From the NCBI GenBank assembly GCA_022376925.1, contig JAIOJX010000005.1, positions 8,832,501-8,896,500 of the forward strand: a stretch of 64,000 bases of DNA, written 5' to 3'. The stretch comes from Tragulus kanchil. Its lineage: Eukaryota > Chordata > Mammalia > Artiodactyla > Tragulidae. The notes beneath the pieces are model-generated. The model did not search any database. It saw only the letters and a program-made list of their open reading frames with translations, and was not told the origin of the DNA. Below, one piece after another: positions 10,977 to 20,854 of the stretch (the first letter of the stretch is position 1; the number at the start of each line of letters is the position of its first letter). A program made the translations under genes and the position numbers.

Positions 10977-11117
10977 CGGGGGAGGGATGGCCTGGGGAGG
11001 AAGACTGGGAGGAGGTTCAGGAGGGACGGGATATATGTGCACAGACAGCTGATTCAAGTTACTGCAGGGCAGAAACCAACACAGCATTGCAATGTGATTA
11101 TCCTCCAATTAAGTTTC
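10977..11117 (+). mobile_element. ruminant L1 3' tail
   Basis: GGGAGGAGGTTCAGGAGGGAC, a TGATTCAAGTTACTGCAGGGC motif and TTATCCTCCAATTAAG match ruminant L1 3' ends. The second copy is at 12112-12251. Confidence 0.68.
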
Positions 11118-11365
11118 TTTTTTTTAATTAACAAGTTTTAATCAATTTTTTAAAAAGGAATATGATTCTTTGAAAAAGAGCATCTCACAATTAGCCAGAA
11201 CAAGAGCTATGGATCACTCTCAAACTGGGTTTCTCAGAGCAAATCGCCACGTCAAAGAATACCAAAACTCACAAACACTGAAGAAAGACAGATGATGAAC
11301 TTTTGTACTGGGTACTATCCAAAGGTGTTATGTGTAGAGGCACTAATATTACAGACCATACTTAC

Positions 11366-11507
11366 CAGATTAAGCATTGTGAGGTACTTCCATTGTCCAC
11401 CGTTAGAAACATTTTGATTTCCGTGGATCCTCTCCTTGAGAGATATAAAAATTGAGGAAAGTATACCAGCTCGCGACAAGAAAGTGGTATATGCACGCGG
11501 ACGTCCT
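11366..11507 (-). pseudogene. broken false copy of ADTRP exon 1
   Basis: On the minus strand this matches codons 3-50 of ADTRP exon 1 and keeps the GTAAGT donor at 11365-11360. It lacks the start codon, because the duplicated unit ends at 11507, six bases inside the coding region. It also carries two single-base deletions (one near 11402, one near 11416) that shift the frame. No promoter or 5' UTR accompanies it. It lies within intron 1 as given. The likeliest origin is a low-quality contig end rather than a genuine partial exon duplication. Confidence 0.85.
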
Positions 11508-12111
11508 TGGTTGGGTGATGTGTCCTTTAAGATGGAGCCTGAGCCTATAAAAAAGTTGAAGTGGGATCTGAATGTGGCAAAATGTATTTGCTTTTCTTAG
11601 AGAAATCTGTTAGTCTGGCTGTGCTGTAAATTTGCAACTTCCTACTCAACATACGCCACTCCACCTTCCCTCACAGACTTTTCCCAAGCAAAGTTCACAA
11701 TCCCTCCTGCCTCTGTAGGCGATGCCTCGGTGAAACCATGACTTCAGTTCCCATTTGGGCTCATCTAAGAAGAAGAACTTCAAGATTTTTTTTTTTTTCC
11801 CTTAAAGAAAGAAGGATTTTTTGCAAGGAAGGAGAACACAGGGGATCTCTCCTAAAGCAGTGCCTCCCCAGACAGCAAAACTGGGAAGGTTTTAGGCTGC
11901 GGGAACATACATACTCATGAGGGGGCTTGAGTGGAGGAAACATCAGCATAGATTTGGGGCGATGGGCTTGTGGTCACACCAGGGAAAGGAGAGGGTGGGA
12001 CCAATTGAGAGAGTAGCATTGAAACATATACATCACCAGGGGCAAATAGAGAGCTAGCGGGCAGCTGCTGGGTGCCACGGGGAGCTCAGCCTGCAGCTCC
12101 GTGAAGACCTA

Positions 12112-12251
12112 CGGGAGGGATGGCCTGGGGAGGAAGACTGGGAGGAGGTTCAGGAGGGACGGGATATATGTGCACAGACAGCTGATTCAAGTTACTGCAG
12201 GGCAGAAACCAACACAGCATTGCAATGTGATTATCCTCCAATTAAGTTTCT
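12112..12251 (+). mobile_element. ruminant L1 3' tail (second copy, duplication 3)
   Basis: This is a copy of 10977-11117, with two G fewer at its start. Confidence 0.68.
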
Positions 12252-12498
12252 TTTTTTTAATTAACAAGTTTTAATCAATTTTTTAAAAAGGAATATGATT
12301 CTTTGAAAAAGAGCATCTCACAATTAGCCAGAACAAGAGCTATGGATCACTCTCAAACTGGGTTTCTCAGAGCAAATCGCCACGTCAAAGAATACCAAAA
12401 CTCACAAACACTGAAGAAAGACAGATGATGAACTTTTGTACTGGGTACTATCCAAAGGTGTTATGTGTAGAGGCACTAATATTACAGACCATACTTAC

Positions 12499-12648
12499 CA
12501 GATTAAGCATTGTGAGGTACTTCCATTGTCCACCGTTTAGAAACATTTTGGATTTCCGTGGATCCTCTCCTTGAGAGATATAAAAATTGAGGAAAGTATA
12601 CCAGCTCGCGACAAGAAAGTGGTATATGCACGCGGACGTCCTCGTCAT
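12499..12648 (-). CDS. ADTRP: ADTRP coding exon 1 (codons 1-50)
   Basis: The ATG is at 12648-12646 on the minus strand. The 50-codon exon starts MTRTSACIYHFLVASWYTFL and ends QWKYLTMLNL, followed by a GTAAGT donor at 12498-12493. From memory of the family this is the N-terminus of ADTRP, with the first membrane helix at about residues 7-25. Thr46 (in KYLTML) aligns with the catalytic Thr47 of human ADTRP; one residue fewer in the loop explains the shift. Published work on AIG1/ADTRP uses that Thr and a distant His as catalytic residues. I chose this Met because it matches the family start and lies in a reasonable context (CTAGCCATGA). The frame stays open a further 58 codons upstream to a Met at 12822, so a longer N-terminus cannot be excluded. 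Exon 2 at 1344-1478 continues in phase. Confidence 0.95.
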
Positions 12649-12860
12649 GGCTAGGTCGGCGCAGAGAGCCCTGAGCAGTTTCTTCCTGGTGTCCTCCTCT
12701 GGTTGCAGCGGAAGTCCCAGGGCAAGGCAGGCGCACCGTGAGACACGCCCCTTCTGGGCCGACAGCTCCAATGTGGCTGGATCGTGCCTCTTGCCTAGGC
12801 TCCCTTCCTGATAAACGTGCAAGACAGGATTAATGCTGAGTTTCAGATGCCTTCATTTCG
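12649..12860 (-). promoter_or_regulatory. ADTRP 5' UTR and proximal promoter (inferred)
   Basis: This moderately GC-rich stretch is immediately upstream of the ADTRP start codon. I see no convincing TATA box and cannot place the transcription start. The assignment rests on position only. The in-frame open region to 12822 could be 5' UTR or coding. Confidence 0.5.
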
Positions 12861-13236
12861 ATAATAGCAAGTAATCTGGAGATTTGCAGGCATTTCAAAA
12901 TTTAGGCTTTGCCAAGGGCAGGGAGCTATGCAAGAAGTGCCCTTTGCACTATGTGGTTAGGGTGGGGCATGATTCCACAAAGCCAAGTCTTATGAAATAC
13001 CTTCCTGGTCGTAACTCTTTTCTAGCCTTTTCTTTTGGGCAGCATGAGGACGTTGTCCTAAATATATCCTGAGAGAAGGAGAAAGGTTGGCATACCAGGT
13101 GGGAGAGATCAGGGGCACATTTAGCCCACTGCTTAGCAGGGAGTACACAGAAAGGGGAAGGGTGTTGTAATCTTGCTCCCGAGGTCTCTGAAGCCTGAAA
13201 TCTGAAATAACCTTTGATCCTCTAGGGAGCAGCCCC

Positions 13237-13240
<4 letters not shown>
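12861..13240. other. ADTRP upstream flank, nothing recognised
   Basis: Single-copy sequence between the first exon and the TG tract. No repeat family was recognised. Confidence 0.5.

Positions 13241-13267
<27 letters not shown>
13241..13267 (+). repeat. (TG)n microsatellite
   Basis: An uninterrupted run of about 13 TG units. The Cys-Val open frames starting in it (13240-13504) are repeat translation. Confidence 0.95.
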
Positions 13268-13270
<3 letters not shown>

Positions 13271-13542
13271 CAGATTTTTATCTATATCCTAGAGAAACCA
13301 GAGCAGCTGAGGAGCTCAGTTTGCATAGGCATTTCGACTCCCTGGGAGGGAAGAACAAAGCAAGAGGTCTGCGGACAAAGACCCAGGAAGAGACCTGTGG
13401 CCAGGACCCTCGCAGACCTGAGTTCAGACCTTGCTGGGAGGGAGGGAGGGTCTCTGTATTGTCTCAGAGAGGAGGAGACTCTGCACTGGCTTAGCAACGT
13501 TTGAGAGGGCCGGAACTGTCTACGTAGTGACATCACCTGCCC

Positions 13543-13564
13543 GTTTCTCGGGCAACTGACTCAG
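13543..13564. promoter_or_regulatory. candidate RFX X-box next to AP-1-like site
   Basis: GTTTCTCGGGCAAC (13543-13556) reads on the minus strand as GTTGCCCGAGAAAC, a good fit to an RFX X-box. It abuts TGACTCAG (13557-13564), an AP-1/NRF2-type core. It lies about 0.9 kb upstream of the ADTRP start codon. Function is inferred from motif match only. Confidence 0.35.
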
Positions 13565-13888
13565 TGTTCTGAGCGGATTCCTAAGAGAAGTGTTCCTGAC
13601 GAAGTCTCTAAGTCTGGAGTGGGCGTGGCTGGGTGATTTCATCAGGGCTCTCAGGTACTGGGAGAAGGAACGGCAGGCTGAACTTGCAGCACAAAACACA
13701 AGCAAACCTACCTCCTAGGGGTCACTGGATCTCAGCTATCAGGCGCTATCCAGGAAGGCAGAGCAAGCCTGAGTCTGCATTGCAGCCATTTCCGAAGGAA
13801 AGGAGGGTCTTCAACATGAGAGATGCAAACCCCCTCCACAGCTCCACAGCCGAAGTTAAAGTGGTGTCTAACCATAGAGGCGAATACT

Positions 13889-14070
13889 TGTACAGGACTT
13901 GCCACGGGGCAGGCATCGTTCCCAGTGCTCTGTGCATATTAATTCACTTAACACTGTAAACACTGCTGTGAAGTAAGTCCTGTTTAATCCTCACTTTCAG
14001 ATGAGGAAATTGAACCCGAAGCTGAACGCCCTCAACACGAGGACGAGGCAGGCAGAGCTACGGTCTAACT
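13889..14070 (-). mobile_element. MIR SINE
   Basis: Antisense MIR features: GGGGCAGGCATCGTTCCCAG, CATATTAATTCACTTAACAC, AATCCTCACTTTCAGATGAGG and AAATTGAACCC. The duplicated copy is at 15014-15195. Confidence 0.78.
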
Positions 14071-15013
14071 GGGGCGCCGGAGCTCAAAGGAGCCCTACCG
14101 GCTCCGCCTAGCCTCCGGCTCCCTTGGCAGTGTTTCTCCACTCCCTCTTGAGCCTACTTTACTCCTCGACCTCTTCCATCAGAAAACTCTCCTAGGAAAG
14201 GATCAGATATGCCTTAAACTGGCTGCACGTGTGAGTTCCTGGCTACGTCTCCCAGCGTGTATTCCTGGTAAGTATGATCATTGATTTAGGAATTCTTATC
14301 TCTTTCTACAAAATCTCAAGCATAGGTCTTCAGATGGGTGAGGATCTGAAGAAATATTGGGAAAGGAGAGGAGACAAAGACCTCAATCTCTCGGGTGTGT
14401 CCCAGGGAGCTGGTCTAGCCCTTTGTCCATCTCACACTATGTACTGACCATAGAGATTTTGGCGGCTATTACGGTCTCTACCACTGCTTTCTAGCTTATG
14501 ACCCCAATCTTATGCCTCTAGCCTCAGTCCTCTACCCATCCCCATCAAACTTCAAGCATATCTTCAGTTACTTGTTGAACATTCCCTCAATTAGTTAGAG
14601 GCACCTCAAAGTCAAGATGCTTAAAATGAATTCACTGTTTTGCCCCAAACCTAATCACCTTCATAAGTTCTCACCTCCTAATACCATCACTTTGGGGTTA
14701 AGATTTTAAGAGAAGTGTTCCTGACGAAGTCTCTAAGTCTGGAGTGGGCGTGGCTGGGTGATTTCATCAGGGCTCTCAGGTACTGGGAGAAGGAACGGCA
14801 GGCTGAACTTGCAGCACAAAACACAAGCAAACCTACCTCCTAGGGGTCACTGGATCTCAGCTATCAGGCGCTATCCAGGAAGGCAGAGCAAGCCTGAGTC
14901 TGCATTGCAGCCATTTCCGAAGGAAAGGAGGGTCTTCAACATGAGAGATGCAAACCCCCTCCACAGCTCCACAGCCGAAGTTAAAGTGGTGTCTAACCAT
15001 AGAGGCGAATACT

Positions 15014-15195
15014 TGTACAGGACTTGCCACGGGGCAGGCATCGTTCCCAGTGCTCTGTGCATATTAATTCACTTAACACTGTAAACACTGCTGTGAAGTA
15101 AGTCCTGTTTAATCCTCACTTTCAGATGAGGAAATTGAACCCGAAGCTGAACGCCCTCAACACGAGGACGAGGCAGGCAGAGCTACGGTCTAACT
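15014..15195 (-). mobile_element. MIR SINE (second copy, duplication 4)
   Basis: Same insertion as 13889-14070, offset 1125. Confidence 0.78.
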
Positions 15196-15917
15196 GGGGC
15201 GCCGGAGCTCAAAGGAGCCCTACCGGCTCCGCCTAGCCTCCGGCTCCCTTGGCAGTGTTTCTCCACTCCCTCTTGAGCCTACTTTACTCCTCGACCTCTT
15301 CCATCAGAAAACTCTCCTAGGAAAGGATCAGATATGCCTTAAACTGGCTGCACGTGTGAGTTCCTGGCTACGGCTCCCAGCGTGTATTCCTGGTAAGTAT
15401 GATCATTGATTTAGGAATTCTTATCTCTTTCTACAAAATCTCAAGCATAGGTCTTCAGATGGGTGAGGATCTGAAGAAATATTGGGAAAGGAGAGGAGAC
15501 AAAGACCTCAATCTCTCGGGTGTGTCCCAGGGAGCTGGTCTAGCCCTTTGTCCATCTCACACTATGTACTGACCATAGAGATTTTGGCGGCTATTACGGT
15601 CTCTACCACTGCTTTCTAGCTTATGACCCCAATCTTATGCCTCTAGCCTCAGTCCTCTACCCATCCCCATCAAACTTCAAGCATATCTTCAGTTACTTGT
15701 TGAACATTCCCTCAATTAGTTAGAGGCACCTCAAAGTCAAGATGCTTAAAATGAATTCACTGTTTTGCCCCAAACCTAATCACCTTCATAAGTTCTCACC
15801 TCCTAATACCATCACTTTGGGGGTTAAGATTTTATTTCATGAATTTTGGAGAAACATAGTCTGTAGCAATTAGGAATTTATCTTTATATATATATATATG
15901 CCATTATCTCTCATTAT

Positions 15918-16125
15918 GGGGCTTCCCCAGAGGCTCAGATAGTCAAAAATCTGCCTGCAATGCAGAAGACCTGAGTTGGATCCCTGGGTTGGGAAGATCC
16001 CCTGGAAACAAAGATGGAAACCCACTCTAGGATTCTTGCCTGGGAAATCTCATGAACAGGGGAGACCGGTGAGCTACAGGGGAACCTGGTAAGAGTCAAA
16101 CATGACTACAGTGACGAACACACAT
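15918..16125 (+). mobile_element. Bov-tA SINE
   Basis: GGGGCTTCCCCAGAGGCTC, GTTGGATCCCTGGGTTGGG, GATCCCCTGGAAACAAAG and CATGACTACAGTGACGAAC mark the tRNA head and BovB-derived body. An older, more diverged member. The preceding (TA)n run is at 15884-15898. Confidence 0.85.
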
Positions 16126-16176
16126 ATACACATCTCTTATTATATCCCAAACACACACAGATGGTGTGTTTAAATT

Positions 16177-16250
16177 CCTAGAGTTTAGCATAGTGCTAGG
16201 CAAACAGTGAGAATTTAATAAATATCTGTTGGATCAATGAATGCATGCTT
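16177..16250 (+). mobile_element. MIR/L2-type 3' tail
   Basis: TTTAGCATAGTGCTAGGCAAAC is followed by AATTTAATAAATATCTGTTG and ATGAATG, the shared 3' end of MIR and L2 elements. The duplicated copy is at 17282-17355. The next 250 bases may belong to the same L2, but this is uncertain. Confidence 0.5.
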
Positions 16251-17023
16251 GTCTATTGAGATTCCCTATAAAGCTGCTTCATTGGTTAAAAGCCTATTAC
16301 GTTCATAATGTTCAGCTACTGGCTTCTAGGGATGAAGAGGTAGATTACTAAATACTACAGTAGAATACTTAGGCTAATAAGGAGGGATTAACCTAAAACA
16401 TAGGCTAATCCCTGTAGGAGCTCCCAGTCAAGTGGCAGAGACAGATATGTAAACAAAAAATTATAGCATGATGTGATAAGTACTGTAATAAGGCATATAT
16501 AACGTACTAATGGAGCCTAAATTACCCTGCAAATTATTCTGTCATTTTAAATATGCAGAAGATGGAGTAAAAGCTGAACACACTGACTAAATCAGGGGAG
16601 ACTCTAGATGTCGTGTGGGAGAAAGTAAGAATTACTGTAATCTCAGTGAGTAAAGTTGTCATGGCCACCAGCACCGGAAGACTTTTGTCTGACAGAGATA
16701 ATGACCCATTCCTTGGTCAATCACAGAATACTGAGCTTCCTGGAGCAGAGGCTCAAACCTGGGCTCGAGCTTATCAGTGTCCATTGGGATGTTAATTAGT
16801 CCCTCTGGCGTGGAATAGTGATTGTCTCCCCCTCAAGCCTGGATGTCTACTGGGCTAAAGGCGCAATGTTTTGCCCCAAACCTAATCACCTTCATAAGTT
16901 CTCACCTCCTAATACCATCACTTTGGGGGTTAAGATTTTATTTCATGAATTTTGGAGAAACATAGTCTGTAGCAATTAGGAATTTATCTTTATATATATA
17001 TATATGCCATTATCTCTCATTAT

Positions 17024-17230
17024 GGGGCTTCCCCAGAGGCTCAGATAGTCAAAATCTGCCTGCAATGCAGAAGACCTGAGTTGGATCCCTGGGTTGGGAA
17101 GATCCCCTGGAAACAAAGATGGAAACCCACTCTAGGATTCTTGCCTGGGAAATCTCATGAACAGGGGAGACCGGTGAGCTACAGGGGAACCTGGTAAGAG
17201 TCAAACATGACTACAGTGACGAACACACAT
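17024..17230 (+). mobile_element. Bov-tA SINE (second copy, duplication 5)
   Basis: Same insertion as 15918-16125, with a single-base deletion near its start. Confidence 0.85.
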
Positions 17231-17972
17231 ATACACATCTCTTATTATATCCCAAACACACACAGATGGTGTGTTTAAATTCCTAGAGTTTAGCATAGTG
17301 CTAGGCAAACAGTGAGAATTTAATAAATATCTGTTGGATCAATGAATGCATGCTTGTCTATTGAGATTCCCTATAAAGCTGCTTCATTGGTTAAAAGCCT
17401 ATTACGTTCATAATGTTCAGCTACTGGCTTCTAGGGATGAAGAGGTAGATTACTAAATACTACAGTAGAATACTTAGGCTAATAAGGAGGGATTAACCTA
17501 AAACATAGGCTAATCCCTGTAGGAGCTCCCAGTCAAGTGGCAGAGACAGATATGTAAACAAAAAATTATAGCATGATGTGATAAGTACTGTAATAAGGCA
17601 TATATAACGTACTAATGGAGCCTAAATTACCCTGCAAATTATTCTGTCATTTTAAATATGCAGAAGATGGAGTAAAAGCTGAACACACTGACTAAATCAG
17701 GGGAGACTCTAGATGTCGTGTGGGAGAAAGTAAGAATTACTGTAATCTCAGTGAGTAAAGTTGTCATGGCCACCAGCACCGGAAGACTTTTGTCTGACAG
17801 AGATAATGACCCATTCCTTGGTCAATCACAGAATACTGAGCTTCCTGGAGCAGAGGCTCAAACCTGGGCTCGAGCTTATCAGTGTCCATTGGGATGTTAA
17901 TTAGTCCCTCTGGCGTGGAATAGTGATTGTCTCCCCCTCAAGCCTGGATGTCTACTGGGCTAAAGGCGCAAT

Positions 17973-18507
17973 CAAAGAGAGGGAGGAAAGTCCCCTGTCC
18001 TCACAGACAAACACACACTCCCACACATACCATGGCGCCAGCCATAGTGCCGGAAGATCCTGCACAGGCATGGCTGCAGGTAGCACCATGGTGAGAGGGA
18101 CTTTAGGGTAGTGGAGCTCAGAATTTTTGAGGTTATGATGAGAAAGGTTGAGGGAATACAGTTTTATTCTGGCCAAGGGAGGGACCCCTCCTGCTGATGG
18201 TGCGGAACAAATTCACTGGTAAATCTCAATTACTTTAAGACAACTTGGTGAGACGTATCTGTGTTCCGTCTATCCCCTTAATCTACACAGAGCCATTTTG
18301 ATCTGGCCCATTCCTTTTAAAGTTGCTATTGACCTCCACAACCCTATAGAATCCCTTGCTTTGCCTAGCCTTTGGTGTATAGCCCCATTATTAAATTCCC
18401 AGCTGAGTGGGGCTACCTTTTTCTGCTGCAGTTCTGGGAAGCCAGTCAGACTGTGAGCTCCTCCAGGGATATCTGGTATACCTCTGGGCCCTTAGTACGG
18501 TTTATTT
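17973..18507. other. intergenic sequence, nothing recognised
   Basis: Single-copy DNA upstream of ADTRP. The open frames here (17923-18111, 17952-18176, 18372-18566) are short and unrecognised. Confidence 0.5.
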
Positions 18508-18703
18508 GTTGGTGGTGGTTAGTTCCTAAGTCACGTCCAATTCTTTTGCAACTCCGTGGGCTATAGTCCATCAGGCTCCTCTGTCCACGGGATTTCCCAG
18601 GTAAGAATACTGGAGTGGGTTGCCATTTCCTTCTCCAGGGGATCTTTCCAATCCAGAGACTGAACTCCCGTCTTAGGCATTGGCAGGTGTCTGCCGGCCA
18701 CCC
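18508..18703 (-). mobile_element. Bov-tA SINE
   Basis: Antisense order: GTTCCTAAGTCACGTCCAATTC, TAGTCCATCAGGCTCCTCTG, AATACTGGAGTGGGTTGCC and CCTTCTCCAGGGGATC, ending in the tRNA-like head near 18690. Confidence 0.85.
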
Positions 18704-19565
18704 CTAAGCTGCCTAGGAAGTCAGCTCTGTGTATGGTAGCAGTAAACTCTAGATGCTAATAAAGGTTTGTTCACATGAACCAGTCCTGGTATTGTGATAT
18801 TCTTAACATCGGCCTGGGTCAGGGAGAGGCTCTCTCACCCTTGGAAGTCTTGATCCAAGCAAAACACTCATCACTCAGTGCTGTTTATGTTTCCCTAGAT
18901 GCCCCACTGCCTCTGAACCAATCACCCGCACTGTCTTCTAATGGCCCCCTCCCTGAGAAAAAGCTGTTTCTGGAAGTAATTAAATTTGTGTGATGCCCAG
19001 TCCACACCAGATTCAGGCAGACCAGGATCTCCTTTGCTTCCCTAGATCCCCTGCCCACGCGCTGCACACGCGGTTGAGGACTGAGTTAGAGTGAAGCGCT
19101 TCCCCCGTTGAGTTATTCATTTCCCATCTAACACCACATGTTTCTCTCAGAGGTCATTGCAACTGCTCTGCTTTTTAAAAACTAGAAGGTGTATTAAAGG
19201 TTCCCATTTAAAGTCCGTTTGGTGAGACCAGTGTGGGTTTCCAGCCACCAAATCATGCCAACTTTGAAAGGCAATTCTTTGGTTTTTTGGGATTTGTTTG
19301 TTTGTTTTTTCTCTCAATCTATGAGAACTTTCCTGGTCCTTCACATTGCCTGTTACATAGAGAAACCTGACCCAGATCTGCCTTACCCTTTGATCTCCAG
19401 CTCTGCTTTCAGAGTGGAATGCAATGTCTGTGTTCATCTTCACTCAAAGGATCCACTCAAAGGAGCAGAGCTTTCTGTTAGTAATTTTGACCGGGCATTT
19501 TCAGTTACAAGGCCAAAGAACTCTTCCTGTTTGCAAGCATGAAGCTGACTCACATCGTCTTAAAA
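18704..19565. other. intergenic sequence, nothing recognised
   Basis: Single-copy sequence. The 98- and 107-codon frames at 19147-19443 (minus) and 19219-19542 (plus) overlap each other and show no known domain. Confidence 0.5.
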
Positions 19566-19685
19566 GTTTAGAGCAGGAAAGAACCGTTTGAGGTCAGATG
19601 AGAAATTAAAGCTCAGAGAGGTTAAGGGACTTGCCCCAAATCACACAGCTATGAATGGGGGAGCAATGACCAGAACACAGTGTCT
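19566..19685 (-). mobile_element. MIR SINE fragment
   Basis: AGCTCAGAGAGGTTAAGGGAC then TTGCCCCAAATCACACAGC (19610-19650) are the antisense MIR core. Confidence 0.75.
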
Positions 19686-20089
19686 TACAAAGCAGGCCAG
19701 TGAGCTTTCACTGCTTCGTGAACTGCCTGTTTGGTACCCAGGTACCACAGCTATCAGGTATCTCTTGCTTGGATTATTTTGTGTGTCACTTGATAACATG
19801 AGGTCTGATGAAGTTTTTAAAGAGAAACTGTGTTACCTAGAAATGACTACTTTAAAGCCGTGTCAGATTTCATGGTTTACAAAACTGTGTTAATCAGAAG
19901 TGTGACTTTTCTCATGAAAGAACTCTGATATTTCAGGTAGATTTTTATATGTTGAAAGTTTTTTTATTACAGCAAAGTTAAGGAACATATTCAATACTGA
20001 CCCATCAGCAATTCCAGTTTCAATCTTTTAAAACTCCTATGAAAGCCTGTTTTCCTGGAAAATTCACCACAAGAAGACCAGCAGTTAGG
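19686..20089. other. intergenic sequence, nothing recognised
   Basis: AT-rich single-copy DNA leading into the L1. No assignment can be made. Confidence 0.45.
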
Positions 20090-20609
20090 CTCTGGTTATC
20101 TTGTTTTAGTAGTCTCTACAGTATCATGTATGAACATATTATGTATATTTATATACATAAACTGCACTTTGATTTGCTTATTTTCTATCTAAAAGTTATG
20201 TCCTTTGCTAAAAGAGCAGCATTGAAGTCCTTAACAGTAATTATACATTAGTCTATCTCTACTGTCAGTTTTATCAGTTTTTGCTTTAAGAGTTTAAGAT
20301 TCTATTATTTGGTGTATACAGCTTTAGAATTGCTTATCTTCCTGGTGATTAGTCCATTTAACATTATGGAATGTCACTCTTTGTCTCCAGTAAGTTTCTT
20401 TGCTCAGATAAAGCCTAACTTTATCTGATACTAACATTACTATTCCTTCTTTTTAAGATTAATGTTTCATTGTACATGTTTTTTAATCTTTCTACTGTCA
20501 GTCTACCTATTTCATCGACATTAAAGCAAGCTTCATGTAAACAACAGATGAGTTGTAAAGTTTTTCTCAATCCACTCTGCCAGTCTCTGTCTTTTTTACA
20601 ATTTTGGCC

Positions 20610-20854
20610 TCTTTTATTGGTTTTTTATTTATTTTCATCCGTCTTTATTTGATGGCATAAAGAATATGTGGGCCTCCCATTGCAGTGGCCTCTCCTGTTG
20701 CAGAGCACCAGCTCTGGGCACATGCGCTCCAGAGCACTGGCTAGTAATTGGGCACACCGGTCCAGCTGCTCTGTGGCACGTGAGATCTTTCCGAGCCAGG
20801 GATCAAACCGGTGCAAAGCAGACTCTTTACCCACTGGACCATCAAGGAAACCCC
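20610..20854 (-). mobile_element. CHR-type tRNA SINE
   Basis: Antisense CHR SINE: T-rich tail at left, GGGCCTCCCATTGCAGTGGCC, GAGCACCAGCTCTGGGCAC, and tRNA-like head GGGATCAAACC ... CCCACTGGACCATCAAGG. This family is shared by cetartiodactyls. The right 108 bases recur at 21870-21977. Confidence 0.82.

Larger units (their letters stand above)
1479..12498 (-). other. ADTRP: ADTRP intron 1
   Basis: The interval between exon 2's acceptor and exon 1's donor is 11,020 bases as given. Three near-perfect duplications (3829-6022, 5758-8133, 10351-12642) inflate it, so the true intron is probably about 7.6 kb. It holds an L1 tail, MIR, MER5-like, Bov-tA, MLT1 and a solo LTR, listed separately. No further ADTRP exon was recognised inside it. 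The only exon-like sequence is the broken exon 1 copy at 11366-11507. Confidence 0.85.
10351..12642 (+). repeat. near-perfect head-to-tail duplication 3 (period 1157 falling to 1135), cuts ADTRP exon 1
   Basis: Bases 10351-11507 recur at 11508-12642. Copy 2 lacks 22 bases about 120 bases after its start (10486-10504 versus about 11628-11638). Copy 1 lacks two single bases about 100 bases before its end. Both error clusters therefore sit next to the junction at 11507/11508. The unit includes an L1 tail and most of ADTRP exon 1. Confidence 0.95.
13582..15834 (+). repeat. near-perfect head-to-tail duplication 4 (period 1125)
   Basis: Bases 13582-14706 recur at 14707-15834. I noticed one substitution (TACGTCTCC near 14244 versus TACGGCTCC near 15369) and one extra G near 15820. 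The 108-codon frames at 13633 and 14758 are the same sequence and have no recognisable product. The last 74 bases are also the start of duplication 5. Confidence 0.95.
15761..17972 (+). repeat. near-perfect head-to-tail duplication 5 (period 1106)
   Basis: Bases 15761-16866 recur at 16867-17972. One A is missing about 185 bases into copy 2 (CAAAAATCTG versus CAAAATCTG). It carries a (TA)n run, a Bov-tA and a MIR/L2-type tail. The first 74 bases exist three times (from 14635, 15761 and 16867), because this event overlaps duplication 4. Confidence 0.95.

Noticed and set aside
13240..13504. Cys-Val-rich small proteins
   Set aside because: They start inside a (TG)n microsatellite. The same applies at 27365, 41566, 58405 and 59470.
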